From: a virus
Length of the DNA: 64,000 bases
Direction: 5' to 3' (one strand)
Virus record (IMG/VR): IMGVR_UViG_3300044630_001055
Coordinates: 1-64,000 of that record
In this document: piece by piece, positions 1-7,378 of the stretch
Layout: each line of letters begins with the position of its first letter
Numbering within the stretch: the stretch's first letter is position 1
The notes under the pieces: model-generated
Databases searched by the model: none
Seen by the model: the letters and a program-made list of their open reading frames with translations, nothing else
Told to the model about the DNA's origin: nothing
Translations under genes and position numbers: made by a program

Positions 1-272
1 ATTTTTTCGTTAGTCAAACTTTTTTGAAATAATTTTTTCAACCACATAAAAAATTTATCAGGTTGTATTTCGCTTATTTTCAAACATACTAATTTTTTAT
101 CGTATATTCCTGTTACAAAAACATAAGCTGTTTTTGGACCTGATAAAGATTTTGCTGTTCCGTCTGCATACTGATAATAAACTATTTTATAGATATTTTT
201 AGGTCTCAACAATATTTTTGATATTGGGTCTTCTTTTTCTATAAATGGTTTATATTGTAAGCTAAATGACAT
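1..272 (-). CDS. Hypothetical protein, 3' end beyond window
   Basis: An open frame starts at ATG 272-270, two bases after the stop of the upstream glycosyltransferase, and runs without a stop through position 1, so at least 90 residues are visible and the C-terminus is cut off. The protein starts MSFSLQYKPFIEKEDP and contains YQYADGTAKSLSGPKTAYVF. I see no catalytic motif, signal peptide or membrane segment. The tight spacing makes it the last visible member of the operon that begins at about 3718. I do not recognise the family. Confidence 0.7.
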   Translation of the reverse strand, partial: MSFSLQYKPFIEKEDPISKILLRPKNIYKIVYYQYADGTAKSLSGPKTAYVFVTGIYDKKLVCLKISEIQPDKFFMWLKKLFQKSLTNEK

Positions 273-273
273 T

Positions 274-1566
274 TTACAATTTGTTTAGTTTAGGTATCTG
301 CATTGGTGATTTATTCAATTTTGGAAGATTAAACGGTACAACCTTTGGAGCTGCTTTCACATTACCATCCATAATTTGTGTAAACTTTTCATGCATTTTA
401 TCCAATGTAAAGTTTTTAAGAGTATTATCTTTCAAACCTTTGGATTTCTCTATATAAGTATCATATTTGTTAAATACATCATAGATTTTATTTGCTGCCA
501 AACTATAATTTACACTAAACCATTGTGATTCTTTCATACAAAATTGGTCAGCTGCTGATTCATGCACCTGTGTCAATGAACCTTCTAATAGAACTGCATT
601 ATCTTTTGGTAAAAAATCCACTTGTCCACTCCAACCACTTGCTAATATTGGCTTCCCTGTCAAAGTAAATTCAGCCATAGGTCTACCATATCCCTCGCCT
701 TTAGCAAATGAAATCATTGCTTTAACTTTAGGGTGATGGTATAGATTTGCCATATCACTTTCTTCCATATCGCCATGTAATAGATACACAGATGGACACT
801 TATCACCCAATGGTTTTAATACCGCATCAATCTTTTCTCTTGTTGCTTCTCTATCGATAACAGAAAACCCAGCATGCGATGTTTTAACAATAAGGCCTGG
901 TCTTTTATCCTTTGGTAGATATTGAAACACTGTAGCGAATGTTTTAATTGCCATACCAATATCTTTTCTATCCTGTCCTAAATCTCCTTTTAACCAATGT
1001 CCTACAATTAGGAAGTTGAAATCCTCTTTTACATTTGCTAATACATCATTACCAGATGGATTTAAGAATACATCAACATCAACTCCTTCAAATAGAACTT
1101 CACAGGGTTTAGTTAATCTCGTCTCCCCAACAATCTGCTTTGTATTTTGGTCTTGATGCTGATAAACAGTACCAGCCATAACTTGCTTTGTAAACTCCGA
1201 TGGAACTAATATTAAATCCATCTTATTCATACCATCAATAAAATCTTTTGGTGCTATTGTAGTTTCAACACCAGCGGTTACACCAATGTTATAGTTACCC
1301 TTTGGCTCAAATTCATTTGCTACTGAAACTTGGAAGAACACATCGGGTTTATCACCAATTTCACCAATAACTCTTTCTAACATCCATCTTCCAAATTCAG
1401 TTGATGGGTCTACTTGGTTTTGCGGAGTGTTACCCCAACGTAATGGTATAATTTTAATATCGTATTTATCCATTTTTCGTAGTGATTTCATTAAATCTCT
1501 ACAATGGTCACCATATCCACTACGAGTGAATATAGGTCCTTGAAATACTAATGTAGGTTTGTTCAT
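274..1566 (-). CDS. GT-B glycosyltransferase (GT4-like)
   Basis: A 430-residue protein with the two-domain layout of GT-B glycosyltransferases. The N-terminus (LVFQGPIFTRSGYGDHCRDL) looks like an acceptor-side Rossmann half with its glycine-rich turn. The C-terminal half carries EGYGRPMAEF, the E-x7-E nucleotide-sugar motif of GT4 enzymes, followed by GKPILASGWSGQVDFL. It should transfer a sugar from a nucleotide sugar; the acceptor cannot be read from sequence (modified DNA base, virion protein or host surface glycan are options). It lies 3 nt downstream of a second glycosyltransferase, so the two may act in sequence. The extreme C-terminus is Pro/Lys/Asn rich. Confidence 0.85.
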   Translation of the reverse strand: MNKPTLVFQGPIFTRSGYGDHCRDLMKSLRKMDKYDIKIIPLRWGNTPQNQVDPSTEFGRWMLERVIGEIGDKPDVFFQVSVANEFEPKGNYNIGVTAGVETTIAPKDFIDGMNKMDLILVPSEFTKQVMAGTVYQHQDQNTKQIVGETRLTKPCEVLFEGVDVDVFLNPSGNDVLANVKEDFNFLIVGHWLKGDLGQDRKDIGMAIKTFATVFQYLPKDKRPGLIVKTSHAGFSVIDREATREKIDAVLKPLGDKCPSVYLLHGDMEESDMANLYHHPKVKAMISFAKGEGYGRPMAEFTLTGKPILASGWSGQVDFLPKDNAVLLEGSLTQVHESAADQFCMKESQWFSVNYSLAANKIYDVFNKYDTYIEKSKGLKDNTLKNFTLDKMHEKFTQIMDGNVKAAPKVVPFNLPKLNKSPMQIPKLNKL

Positions 1567-1569
1567 AAC

Positions 1570-2955
1570 TTATTTAATTTTAAATACTTCAAATCTTTCT
1601 CTTGGTTTCCAATTTTCAAAGGTAGTTTCTATACCTTCTACTAATGTATCACACATATTTGTATGAGATAATCCCATATTTCCTAAAAACTCTTCTCTAC
1701 CTCTTAAACCGGCAGCTTTTCTATCAGGTTTTGGTGTGTTATAAACTTTCTCAATTACTTCCGCAACTTCGTAGTTATCAACTCTATCATCCCAAATATA
1801 TGGAGTTGGTACTGAACCAGCTAATGCCAATGCTCTACTCCAAATTGGATATGCCCACTCACCATGCTCTAACTTACCTTCCCACTCTCTCCATTGGTGT
1901 AATGAACCAATCTTAATGTAATCTTCGTGCGTTAGGTATTTACCATCTAACTTAAATCCACATTGGTCTTGCAATCCACCAGTTACGTTTACAATGATTG
2001 GTGTTCCAGCTACTACCGATTCGGCAGTTGCTAATCCAAACCCTTCGTTGTTTGCTATGTTAATGGTGCAATCTGCAATGTTGTAAAGAAGATTGAGTTC
2101 TTCTACCGGCATTCTACTATCTGAAAATACTACATTATATTCAGATGCAATTGCATCAACTACTGCGGGTAAATCAGTTCCGTTTTCATCCACAGGTTGT
2201 GTATGCATTAATAAACAAACTTTATCAGCTTTTTCTTTACCAATCTTATCACAAAATACCTTAAATGCATGGATTACATCTGCTGGTTGTTTTCTTCTGA
2301 TGTTACGATTTGACCAATATAAGATAAAATCATATTCTTTGCCTTTTAAGATTTTGTTACGGAATTCATCAGATACATCCGCAGGTTTGTAGATGTTTGA
2401 GTTAATACCATGTGGTACATAACCCACTTGCCAATCTGCTTTAGGTTTCCAAGTTGGTTTATCATCTAATGCAGATAAACGTTTGATAATACCATAAGTT
2501 TGACGAGAGATACAACCAATCCAATCTGAACTTTCATAGAAGTTACGATTGTATAATGGGTCAGGTAAATCATCCCAAATTGCGTAGAATAAAAGTGGAA
2601 CGTTTTGTCTAATTTCATGCTCTATATCATACAACCAAGTCCAATAGCGAGGGTCAGTAAAGTGTAGGATAGCATCGGGTTGTTCGGTGTTAATCAGTTG
2701 GCGGATTAAATCTGCATTACCATAACCATTCCAAGGAAGAATCTTAACATTGGCATCTGCTACACCATAGTTTTTACGAATATCTTCACTTACATCTAAT
2801 ATTTTCCCAGCATCAGGGTGATTGATTGCGGCTCCTACCTGAAACCAATCGTATTTATCTACCGTTCCTAATACTAACTCCTTTGACATTGTAGCAATAC
2901 CACTTGCCATTCTCAAGTCATCTGATAGTAATAGAATTTTTTTCTTTTTTGCCAT
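1570..2955 (-). CDS. GT-B glycosyltransferase (group 1/GT4)
   Basis: A 461-residue GT-B protein. It opens with a lysine run and KILLLSDDLRMASGIATMS, a typical first beta-strand and glycine loop. The donor-binding half contains DFILYWSNRNIRRKQP and NEGFGLATAESVVAGTPIIV, with the E-x7-E motif of GT4 enzymes. It uses a nucleotide-sugar donor; the acceptor is unknown. It sits between the 2H phosphoesterase gene and another glycosyltransferase with 3-nt gaps, in an operon headed by a late-type promoter near 3742-3754, which favours virion or late host-surface glycosylation over early DNA glucosylation (inference). Confidence 0.88.
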   Translation of the reverse strand: MAKKKKILLLSDDLRMASGIATMSKELVLGTVDKYDWFQVGAAINHPDAGKILDVSEDIRKNYGVADANVKILPWNGYGNADLIRQLINTEQPDAILHFTDPRYWTWLYDIEHEIRQNVPLLFYAIWDDLPDPLYNRNFYESSDWIGCISRQTYGIIKRLSALDDKPTWKPKADWQVGYVPHGINSNIYKPADVSDEFRNKILKGKEYDFILYWSNRNIRRKQPADVIHAFKVFCDKIGKEKADKVCLLMHTQPVDENGTDLPAVVDAIASEYNVVFSDSRMPVEELNLLYNIADCTINIANNEGFGLATAESVVAGTPIIVNVTGGLQDQCGFKLDGKYLTHEDYIKIGSLHQWREWEGKLEHGEWAYPIWSRALALAGSVPTPYIWDDRVDNYEVAEVIEKVYNTPKPDRKAAGLRGREEFLGNMGLSHTNMCDTLVEGIETTFENWKPRERFEVFKIK

Positions 2956-2958
2956 AAC

Positions 2959-3510
2959 TTATTGTATTGTAATTTGTATTTTTGTTTTTGTCCCATCGGG
3001 TTGTGAATAAACTGCGTATTGAGGTACACATTTTAATTCGGTTTTTACTTTGTTTAACATATCTACATATTTTTTACCATAGCCAGGTTTTAGATATGCA
3101 ATAGTTAAATGTGGGTGGTAATCTGGATACGATGTTGTGTGTGGTAGTTTTTGCAATTCTGCATTTGTTTCGTGCAATGCAGGACCAGATACATCAAACT
3201 TTAGTACATCAAATTTTTCGTTTTCAAAAAGTGATGGATTGTATCCTTTGCATTCACCATATCCAAAATTACCCAATATACCCTTTACATCATCAACTGA
3301 TACATCGTTGTGTAATCCATATAAAAATGTAGTGTGAGGTTCATCTTCAATACCATATCCACCATTAGTATCTTCTTCGTAAAGATGCTGTGGATTTATA
3401 GCATCCTGAATTTTGAATACTTCTGGTACTGAAAAATACAACATAGCACACCCATAATCATATGTACCTTTTGATTCTTTGATTGAATTAAGTAACGTTT
3501 TTAATTTCAT
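2959..3510 (-). CDS. 2H phosphoesterase, Acb1/LigT-like
   Basis: This 183-residue protein has the two H-x-T signatures of the 2H phosphoesterase superfamily: PHTTFLYG (His59, Thr61) and HPHLTIAYL (His134, Thr136), 75 residues apart. In the fold the two histidines face each other and act on 2',3'- or cyclic nucleotide phosphodiester bonds. T4 encodes a member of this superfamily, Acb1 (gene 57B), that destroys CBASS signalling nucleotides, and length and motif layout here are compatible with that role. LigT-type RNA end processing or ADP-ribose 1'',2''-cyclic phosphate hydrolysis are alternatives. The superfamily is clear; the substrate is not. Confidence 0.75.
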   Translation of the reverse strand: MKLKTLLNSIKESKGTYDYGCAMLYFSVPEVFKIQDAINPQHLYEEDTNGGYGIEDEPHTTFLYGLHNDVSVDDVKGILGNFGYGECKGYNPSLFENEKFDVLKFDVSGPALHETNAELQKLPHTTSYPDYHPHLTIAYLKPGYGKKYVDMLNKVKTELKCVPQYAVYSQPDGTKTKIQITIQ

Positions 3511-3514
3511 AGTT

Positions 3515-3718
3515 TTAAAATTGTGAACCGCTTATTTGAAGTTGTAAGTACTCATTCATTTCGTTTCTGAAATCATCATCTCTAACATATCTTTCCACAG
3601 TTCTATTAACTAGCTTTTGTAGTGTTACATCGGAATCAAATGATACTTTTTTGAAACTTGAATACACATCTTTCAAAATTTTTACGGTTGTCAGTTTTGT
3701 GTTTTCATTTTGACCCAT
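3515..3718 (-). CDS. Small ribbon-helix-helix-like protein
   Basis: A 67-residue protein containing TKLTTVKILKDVYSSFKKV, then a helix-turn-helix-like stretch TLQKLVNRTVERYVRDD. A short basic strand followed by two amphipathic helices suggests an Arc/MetJ ribbon-helix-helix DNA-binding protein that works as a dimer. It is the first gene after the late-type promoter motif at about 3742-3754, so it could autoregulate this operon, which contains the 2H enzyme and two glycosyltransferases. The fold call is by eye. Confidence 0.6.
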   Translation of the reverse strand: MGQNENTKLTTVKILKDVYSSFKKVSFDSDVTLQKLVNRTVERYVRDDDFRNEMNEYLQLQISGSQF

Positions 3719-3741
3719 AGTTATTTCGTTTTATATATTTG

Positions 3742-3754
3742 TATATATAAATAT
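3742..3754 (-). promoter_or_regulatory. Late-type promoter box (ATATTTATATATA)
   Basis: On the minus strand this reads ATATTTATATATA and lies 24 nt before the ATG at 3718. It matches the box found before the tail and fibre units in this window. Confidence 0.5.
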
Positions 3755-3784
3755 AAACATTTTAAAAAAACGAAAAATTATGAA

Positions 3785-4651
3785 TTAAGGTTTACCATCA
3801 CACAATCCCCTAACAGAGAACTCACACCATTTGCAATTCTTTTTAGCGTTGCCTGGTACTTTTGGATATGGGATATCTCTAAAGTTACCCTCATCATCAA
3901 ACACAATATCAATGAAACTCATAAACTCATCATATACTTTGTTTACCGATGGAGAACCATTTGGTGGAATATGCTTTGAAATACGAGGAACAGGATATGG
4001 TGAATCTTCAGGAAGTTTCCTACGCATGATTTGGAACTCTACTCTGATTTTTGTTAATGGTATATCAAACAATTCAGAATAGTATTTCTTATATAATAGA
4101 ATTTGTGAGTTCTTTAATCTATCTTCCTTTTGATACTTATTCCACCCCATTGTAGAGGTCTTTAAGTCAATGATTATGATTGCGTTCTCCGCAATATCTT
4201 TTAATACAATATCAATATAACCAATGAAATGTACACCCTTCTTAATCTCTTTATTTAATGGAATCTCAATACCAACCAATTCATATCCTGATTTAGAATA
4301 AAACTTTCCGATATGTTTCATAAACCATTCTAAAATACGTCTACCATCACCAAAAAACTCTTCTAACTCATCCTGCGAACAAGGTGTACCCTCACTCATC
4401 TTCTCTACCTCTACTTTGTAGTTTTCTCTCATTCTCTCCAATAAGAGTTTATCCACATTGATTTCATCTGCTTGCTTTTTAGAAACACCATACATAACCG
4501 AAAGGTAGTGTTGGATTGTTTCGTGCATAGCCGAACCAAAGATTGTGTGGATGTTAGATGAACTCTCCCCTAACTTGTCTATGTAATTCAATTTGTATTG
4601 TTGTGGGCAAGAACTCCACATACCATATTGAGAAAAACTAACTCTAGCCAT
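3785..4651 (-). CDS. PD-(D/E)XK nuclease with Fe-S cysteines (Cas4/RecB-like)
   Basis: A 288-residue exonuclease of the RecB/Cas4 type. It begins SFSQYGMWSSCPQQYKL (Cys15), as these proteins usually do, has a conserved His in GSAMHETIQ (His43), the metal-binding pair GYIDIVL (Asp147) and IIIDLKTS (Asp162, Lys164), then QILLYKKYY. The C-terminus has NCKWCEFSVRGLC (Cys273, Cys276, Cys284), which with Cys15 gives the four-cysteine Fe-S set of Cas4/AddB enzymes. It probably resects DNA ends in phage recombination or degrades host DNA. It has its own Bacteroidota-type promoter at 4668-4698. Confidence 0.88.
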   Translation of the reverse strand: MARVSFSQYGMWSSCPQQYKLNYIDKLGESSSNIHTIFGSAMHETIQHYLSVMYGVSKKQADEINVDKLLLERMRENYKVEVEKMSEGTPCSQDELEEFFGDGRRILEWFMKHIGKFYSKSGYELVGIEIPLNKEIKKGVHFIGYIDIVLKDIAENAIIIIDLKTSTMGWNKYQKEDRLKNSQILLYKKYYSELFDIPLTKIRVEFQIMRRKLPEDSPYPVPRISKHIPPNGSPSVNKVYDEFMSFIDIVFDDEGNFRDIPYPKVPGNAKKNCKWCEFSVRGLCDGKP

Positions 4652-4667
4652 ATTTTTTATTTATATA

Positions 4668-4698
4668 CAAAGATATGTAAAAATGTTGATAATTCCTA
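4668..4698 (-). promoter_or_regulatory. Bacteroidota-type promoter for the Cas4-like gene
   Basis: Minus strand: TAGGAA (4693-4698), a 17-nt gap, then TATCTTTG (4668-4675). The expected start of transcription is only about 10 nt before the ATG at 4651. The upstream box abuts the stop codon of the gp62-like gene (4699). Confidence 0.75.
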
Positions 4699-5148
4699 CT
4701 AAATCCCCAATTTTAATTTTGTTATAATTTTAGGGTCAGTTCCATACATTTCTGCAATCTCTTTTATATGCTCTTTGCCTGTTTTGGTTGAATATAGTAT
4801 TTTAAGATACTCTTCCGCTTCCGTATCAGATACTTCGTACTTTCGCATTACTAACTTAACCAACCAATCCTCATACTTTTCAGATGAAGCTGCTTTCATA
4901 TATTTTAGGAAAGTTCTACTCTTTGGTAGTAATCCAATCAATGCTTTGTAAACTGCTTTTGGTGGTGCTTCCTGAAGATATGGCTGTACATCTGCTATCA
5001 ACTCTACCCATTGGGGATTCATTGTCATATAACGGATAATCATATAAGTACTCCATCCTTTTTTATCAGATTCATCTAATGTATCCCAAAAGTTAGGGTC
5101 TTGTTCATTAGTAATTGCCTTAATGTAATCAAACAATCCTTTTGCCAT
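4699..5148 (-). CDS. 62: Clamp-loader small subunit, gp62-like
   Basis: A 149-residue, all-helical-looking protein. The stretch LPKSRTFLKYMKAAS then LVKLVMRKYEVSDTEAEEYL parallels the T4 gp62 segment RGKRYGKWAKL through LAKRYQVNTNDAINYKSIL as I remember it. In T4, gp62 and gp44 form the 1:4 complex that loads the gp45 sliding clamp. The gene lies in the gp45-gp44-gp62 neighbourhood, in T4-like order, with two small zinc-ribbon genes inserted between it and gp44. It is shorter than T4 gp62 (187 residues). The family is divergent, so the call depends on synteny as well as sequence. Confidence 0.72.
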   Translation of the reverse strand: MAKGLFDYIKAITNEQDPNFWDTLDESDKKGWSTYMIIRYMTMNPQWVELIADVQPYLQEAPPKAVYKALIGLLPKSRTFLKYMKAASSEKYEDWLVKLVMRKYEVSDTEAEEYLKILYSTKTGKEHIKEIAEMYGTDPKIITKLKLGI

Positions 5149-5408
5149 TATTCTTCTACCTTTAATCCTTTTGGTAATAATTCATTTAATAACTCACCAC
5201 AATCTCCACATAAAAATACTTCGATTGGAATAACCTCATCTTCAGTACCACCTGTCAATAATTTAGATGTTTTACGAAATGAAAACCCTTGTACAAAAAC
5301 CTCACCACCACAACCTTTACATTCGATTGGGTTTGTTTTTGTTAAATCTAATGGTGCATCCTCTTGTGGTTTTAATGCTTTACCATCTGCTCCTATAATT
5401 CCTGCCAT
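5148..5408 (-). CDS. Zinc-ribbon protein (paralogue 1)
   Basis: An 86-residue protein with two Cys-x2-Cys knuckles, IECKGCGGEVF and FLCGDCGELL, joined by SKLLTGGTEDEVIPIEV. The knuckles are spaced like a zinc ribbon. It is clearly related to the next gene (5410-5691), whose linker reads SKLLFGGTEDGIIPFDI, so the pair arose by tandem duplication. The stop overlaps the start of the gp62-like gene by one base. Function is unknown; a role as a polymerase or clamp-loader accessory or a transcription factor would fit the location (inference). Confidence 0.75.
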   Translation of the reverse strand: MAGIIGADGKALKPQEDAPLDLTKTNPIECKGCGGEVFVQGFSFRKTSKLLTGGTEDEVIPIEVFLCGDCGELLNELLPKGLKVEE

Positions 5409-5409
5409 A

Positions 5410-5691
5410 TTATTTATCCTTTTCTATTTTATCTTTAGCTTCCAAATCTTTAAGTTCTTTTGGTTTCAAATCACTTTGGTCCGTTCCACATTTTGCACAT
5501 TCTAAAATATCAAATGGAATAATTCCATCTTCAGTACCCCCAAAAAGTAATTTAGATACTTTTCTAATTTTTATTGTTGACTTAAATTTATCATGCCCAC
5601 AATTTTCACAAACAACCGATGTTGATTGTGAAATATCTACTCTAGGATATCCCATAGATTCGTTGGATGTTCCTCCCATATTATTTACCAT
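5410..5691 (-). CDS. Zinc-ribbon protein (paralogue 2)
   Basis: A 93-residue protein with Cys-x2-Cys pairs in VVCENCGHDKF and ILECAKCGTDQ and the shared linker SKLLFGGTEDGIIPFDI. It has a short N-terminal extension (MVNNMGGTSNESMGYPRVD) and a charged Lys/Glu/Asp tail that its neighbour lacks. The genes are one base apart. This pair sits exactly between the two clamp-loader subunits, where T4 has none. Confidence 0.75.
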   Translation of the reverse strand: MVNNMGGTSNESMGYPRVDISQSTSVVCENCGHDKFKSTIKIRKVSKLLFGGTEDGIIPFDILECAKCGTDQSDLKPKELKDLEAKDKIEKDK

Positions 5692-5694
5692 AAT

Positions 5695-6639
5695 CTATAA
5701 TGCGTTTAATATTTGTATAAGTGTTGCTGCCGCAGTTATTTCTTTATCAATTACCAATGCTGATTTATAAGCACCATCCCCCAATAAAAGAATTACATTA
5801 GCGGTATTTTCTCCAGCATATTCTTCCACTTTATCGTATAGTAAAGTGTATAGTTCCGTAAAATCAGATACCTTTGAATCAATTAATGCCTGTCTCACAT
5901 TCATATATTTGTTTCTCTTATCATCATTAGATTTTAAGATATCCAATACTTTGATTTTGTAATCGTTTTCTAATAGATTCTGAACATCTACTTTCAACTT
6001 TCCTTTGTTAGAGTTAAGTTGACAAGTATTGATAACCTTACGGATATCAGGATATGCAGAATCTATGATAGGTACTAAATCCTTAATATCAAATTCAATC
6101 TCTTCAGCTTTTAAGATATTACTGATTTGAATTGCCACATCTTTCTTTGTAGGTGGGATGATTTGGAATGTTTGGCATCTACTTTGGATAGGTTCAATTA
6201 CCTTCTCTACATAGTTACACGTTAGAATGAATCGGCAGTGTGCGGAAAACGTTTCCATTAAGTTACGCAAGATTGCCTGTGCATTGTGAGTCATATAATC
6301 AAACTCATCCAAAATGATAATCTTAAATGGTTTGAATCCCATAGAAGATGCAAAGTTGGTTACTTTGTTACGGACTGTATCTACGTTGTTCTCCGATGAT
6401 GCATTGATAATCATATAATCACATTCGATTGAATTTACGATTAACTTTGCTAATGTAGTTTTACCAGTACCAGCTCTACCATACAATAACAAATGTGGTA
6501 CATCTCCACTTTCTAAATAACCCTCTACTTTGGCTTTTAGGTGGTCATTACCTACATACTCCGATAACTTAGAGGGTCTGTGTCGTTCCACCCATAAGCT
6601 ATTGTTTACTTTTTCTTTTGTTTGTTCTATAAAAGACAT
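5695..6639 (-). CDS. 44: Clamp-loader ATPase subunit, gp44-like
   Basis: A 314-residue AAA+ protein of the RFC/gp44 type. The start WVERHRPSKLSEYVGN is the family N-terminal box. Walker A is GRAGTGKT (54-61), Walker B is IILDEFD (Asp111-Asp114), and the arginine-finger SRC motif is QSRCQTF (153-155). The protein hydrolyses ATP to open and load the sliding clamp encoded at 8780-9475. Length matches T4 gp44 (319). It is followed by the zinc-ribbon pair and the gp62-like subunit in one operon. Confidence 0.95.
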   Translation of the reverse strand: MSFIEQTKEKVNNSLWVERHRPSKLSEYVGNDHLKAKVEGYLESGDVPHLLLYGRAGTGKTTLAKLIVNSIECDYMIINASSENNVDTVRNKVTNFASSMGFKPFKIIILDEFDYMTHNAQAILRNLMETFSAHCRFILTCNYVEKVIEPIQSRCQTFQIIPPTKKDVAIQISNILKAEEIEFDIKDLVPIIDSAYPDIRKVINTCQLNSNKGKLKVDVQNLLENDYKIKVLDILKSNDDKRNKYMNVRQALIDSKVSDFTELYTLLYDKVEEYAGENTANVILLLGDGAYKSALVIDKEITAAATLIQILNAL

Positions 6640-6645
6640 ATTATT

Positions 6646-7071
6646 TTATTTACCTGTACTACCAAATCCACCACTACCTCTCTTACTTTCACTTAATTCA
6701 TCTACCTCTACAATCTGAACAATTGGATGTGGTACGATTATTATTTGTGCAATTCTATCTCCCACATTATATGCAATAGAATCCAACCCATTCAACTTAT
6801 TAAAAGTTGCTTGTAATTCTCCCCTATATCCAGCATCAATAACGCCAACTGAATTACTTAATATCAATTCGGTGTTTCGTATAGATGAACGAGGAAAAAC
6901 TAATCCAACCATTCCATCAGGTATCTCCATTGCAATACCCAACCCATATGTTATTTGAAATGATGTATTTTCTATAACAGATGTTGCTACCAAATCCATC
7001 CCAGCATCACTTTCTTTTGCGTATTTTGGTTTTACCGCATCAGGATGTACTTTTTTAATTTTTACTTTCAT
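6646..7071 (-). CDS. dut: dUTP diphosphatase (dUTPase)
   Basis: A 141-residue trimeric-type dUTPase. All five motifs are visible: AKESDAGMDLVA (motif 1), PRSSIRN (motif 2), GVIDAGYRGE (motif 3, with the catalytic Asp), GDRIAQIIIVP (motif 4) and RGSGGFGSTGK (motif 5) at the very C-terminus. It converts dUTP to dUMP and pyrophosphate, keeping uracil out of DNA and supplying dTMP precursors. The start overlaps the end of the preceding 107-residue gene by 17 nt. Confidence 0.96.
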   Translation of the reverse strand: MKVKIKKVHPDAVKPKYAKESDAGMDLVATSVIENTSFQITYGLGIAMEIPDGMVGLVFPRSSIRNTELILSNSVGVIDAGYRGELQATFNKLNGLDSIAYNVGDRIAQIIIVPHPIVQIVEVDELSESKRGSGGFGSTGK

Positions 7072-7378
7072 GTGTAAATAATTTTTGTTTTTGTTGCATT
7101 TCTCTACCTTTCTCTGTCATCTCTCTTGCAAATATCTTAAACACCTTCCCATCATTATGGGTAAATGTTATATTTGAATGTTCATTATTAGATATAGTGA
7201 ATTGAACTTGTGGTTCATCATCACCCATATTTTCATCCGTCCATGCAAATACTTGTGGTTGGTTATCATCAAATTGAAAACACCACTCACACTCTTCGTA
7301 TTTATTTGGTTGTTTTATATTGATTGATTGTTTTGGAGAATATTCAATATCCTCAAATAACTCTAATTGTTTTCCCAT
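7055..7378 (-). CDS. Hypothetical protein (107 aa)
   Basis: A 107-residue acidic protein starting MGKQLELFEDIEYSP, with a Cys-x2-Cys (ECEWCF) and a predicted beta-rich middle (VQFTISNNEHSNITFTHNDG) followed by a charged C-terminal helix. I do not recognise it. It overlaps the dUTPase start by 17 nt and shares one base with the DruA-like stop, so it is translated within the gp45-gp44 operon. The N-terminal QLELF could be a clamp-binding peptide (inference, weak). Confidence 0.65.
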   Translation of the reverse strand: MGKQLELFEDIEYSPKQSINIKQPNKYEECEWCFQFDDNQPQVFAWTDENMGDDEPQVQFTISNNEHSNITFTHNDGKVFKIFAREMTEKGREMQQKQKLFTHESKN

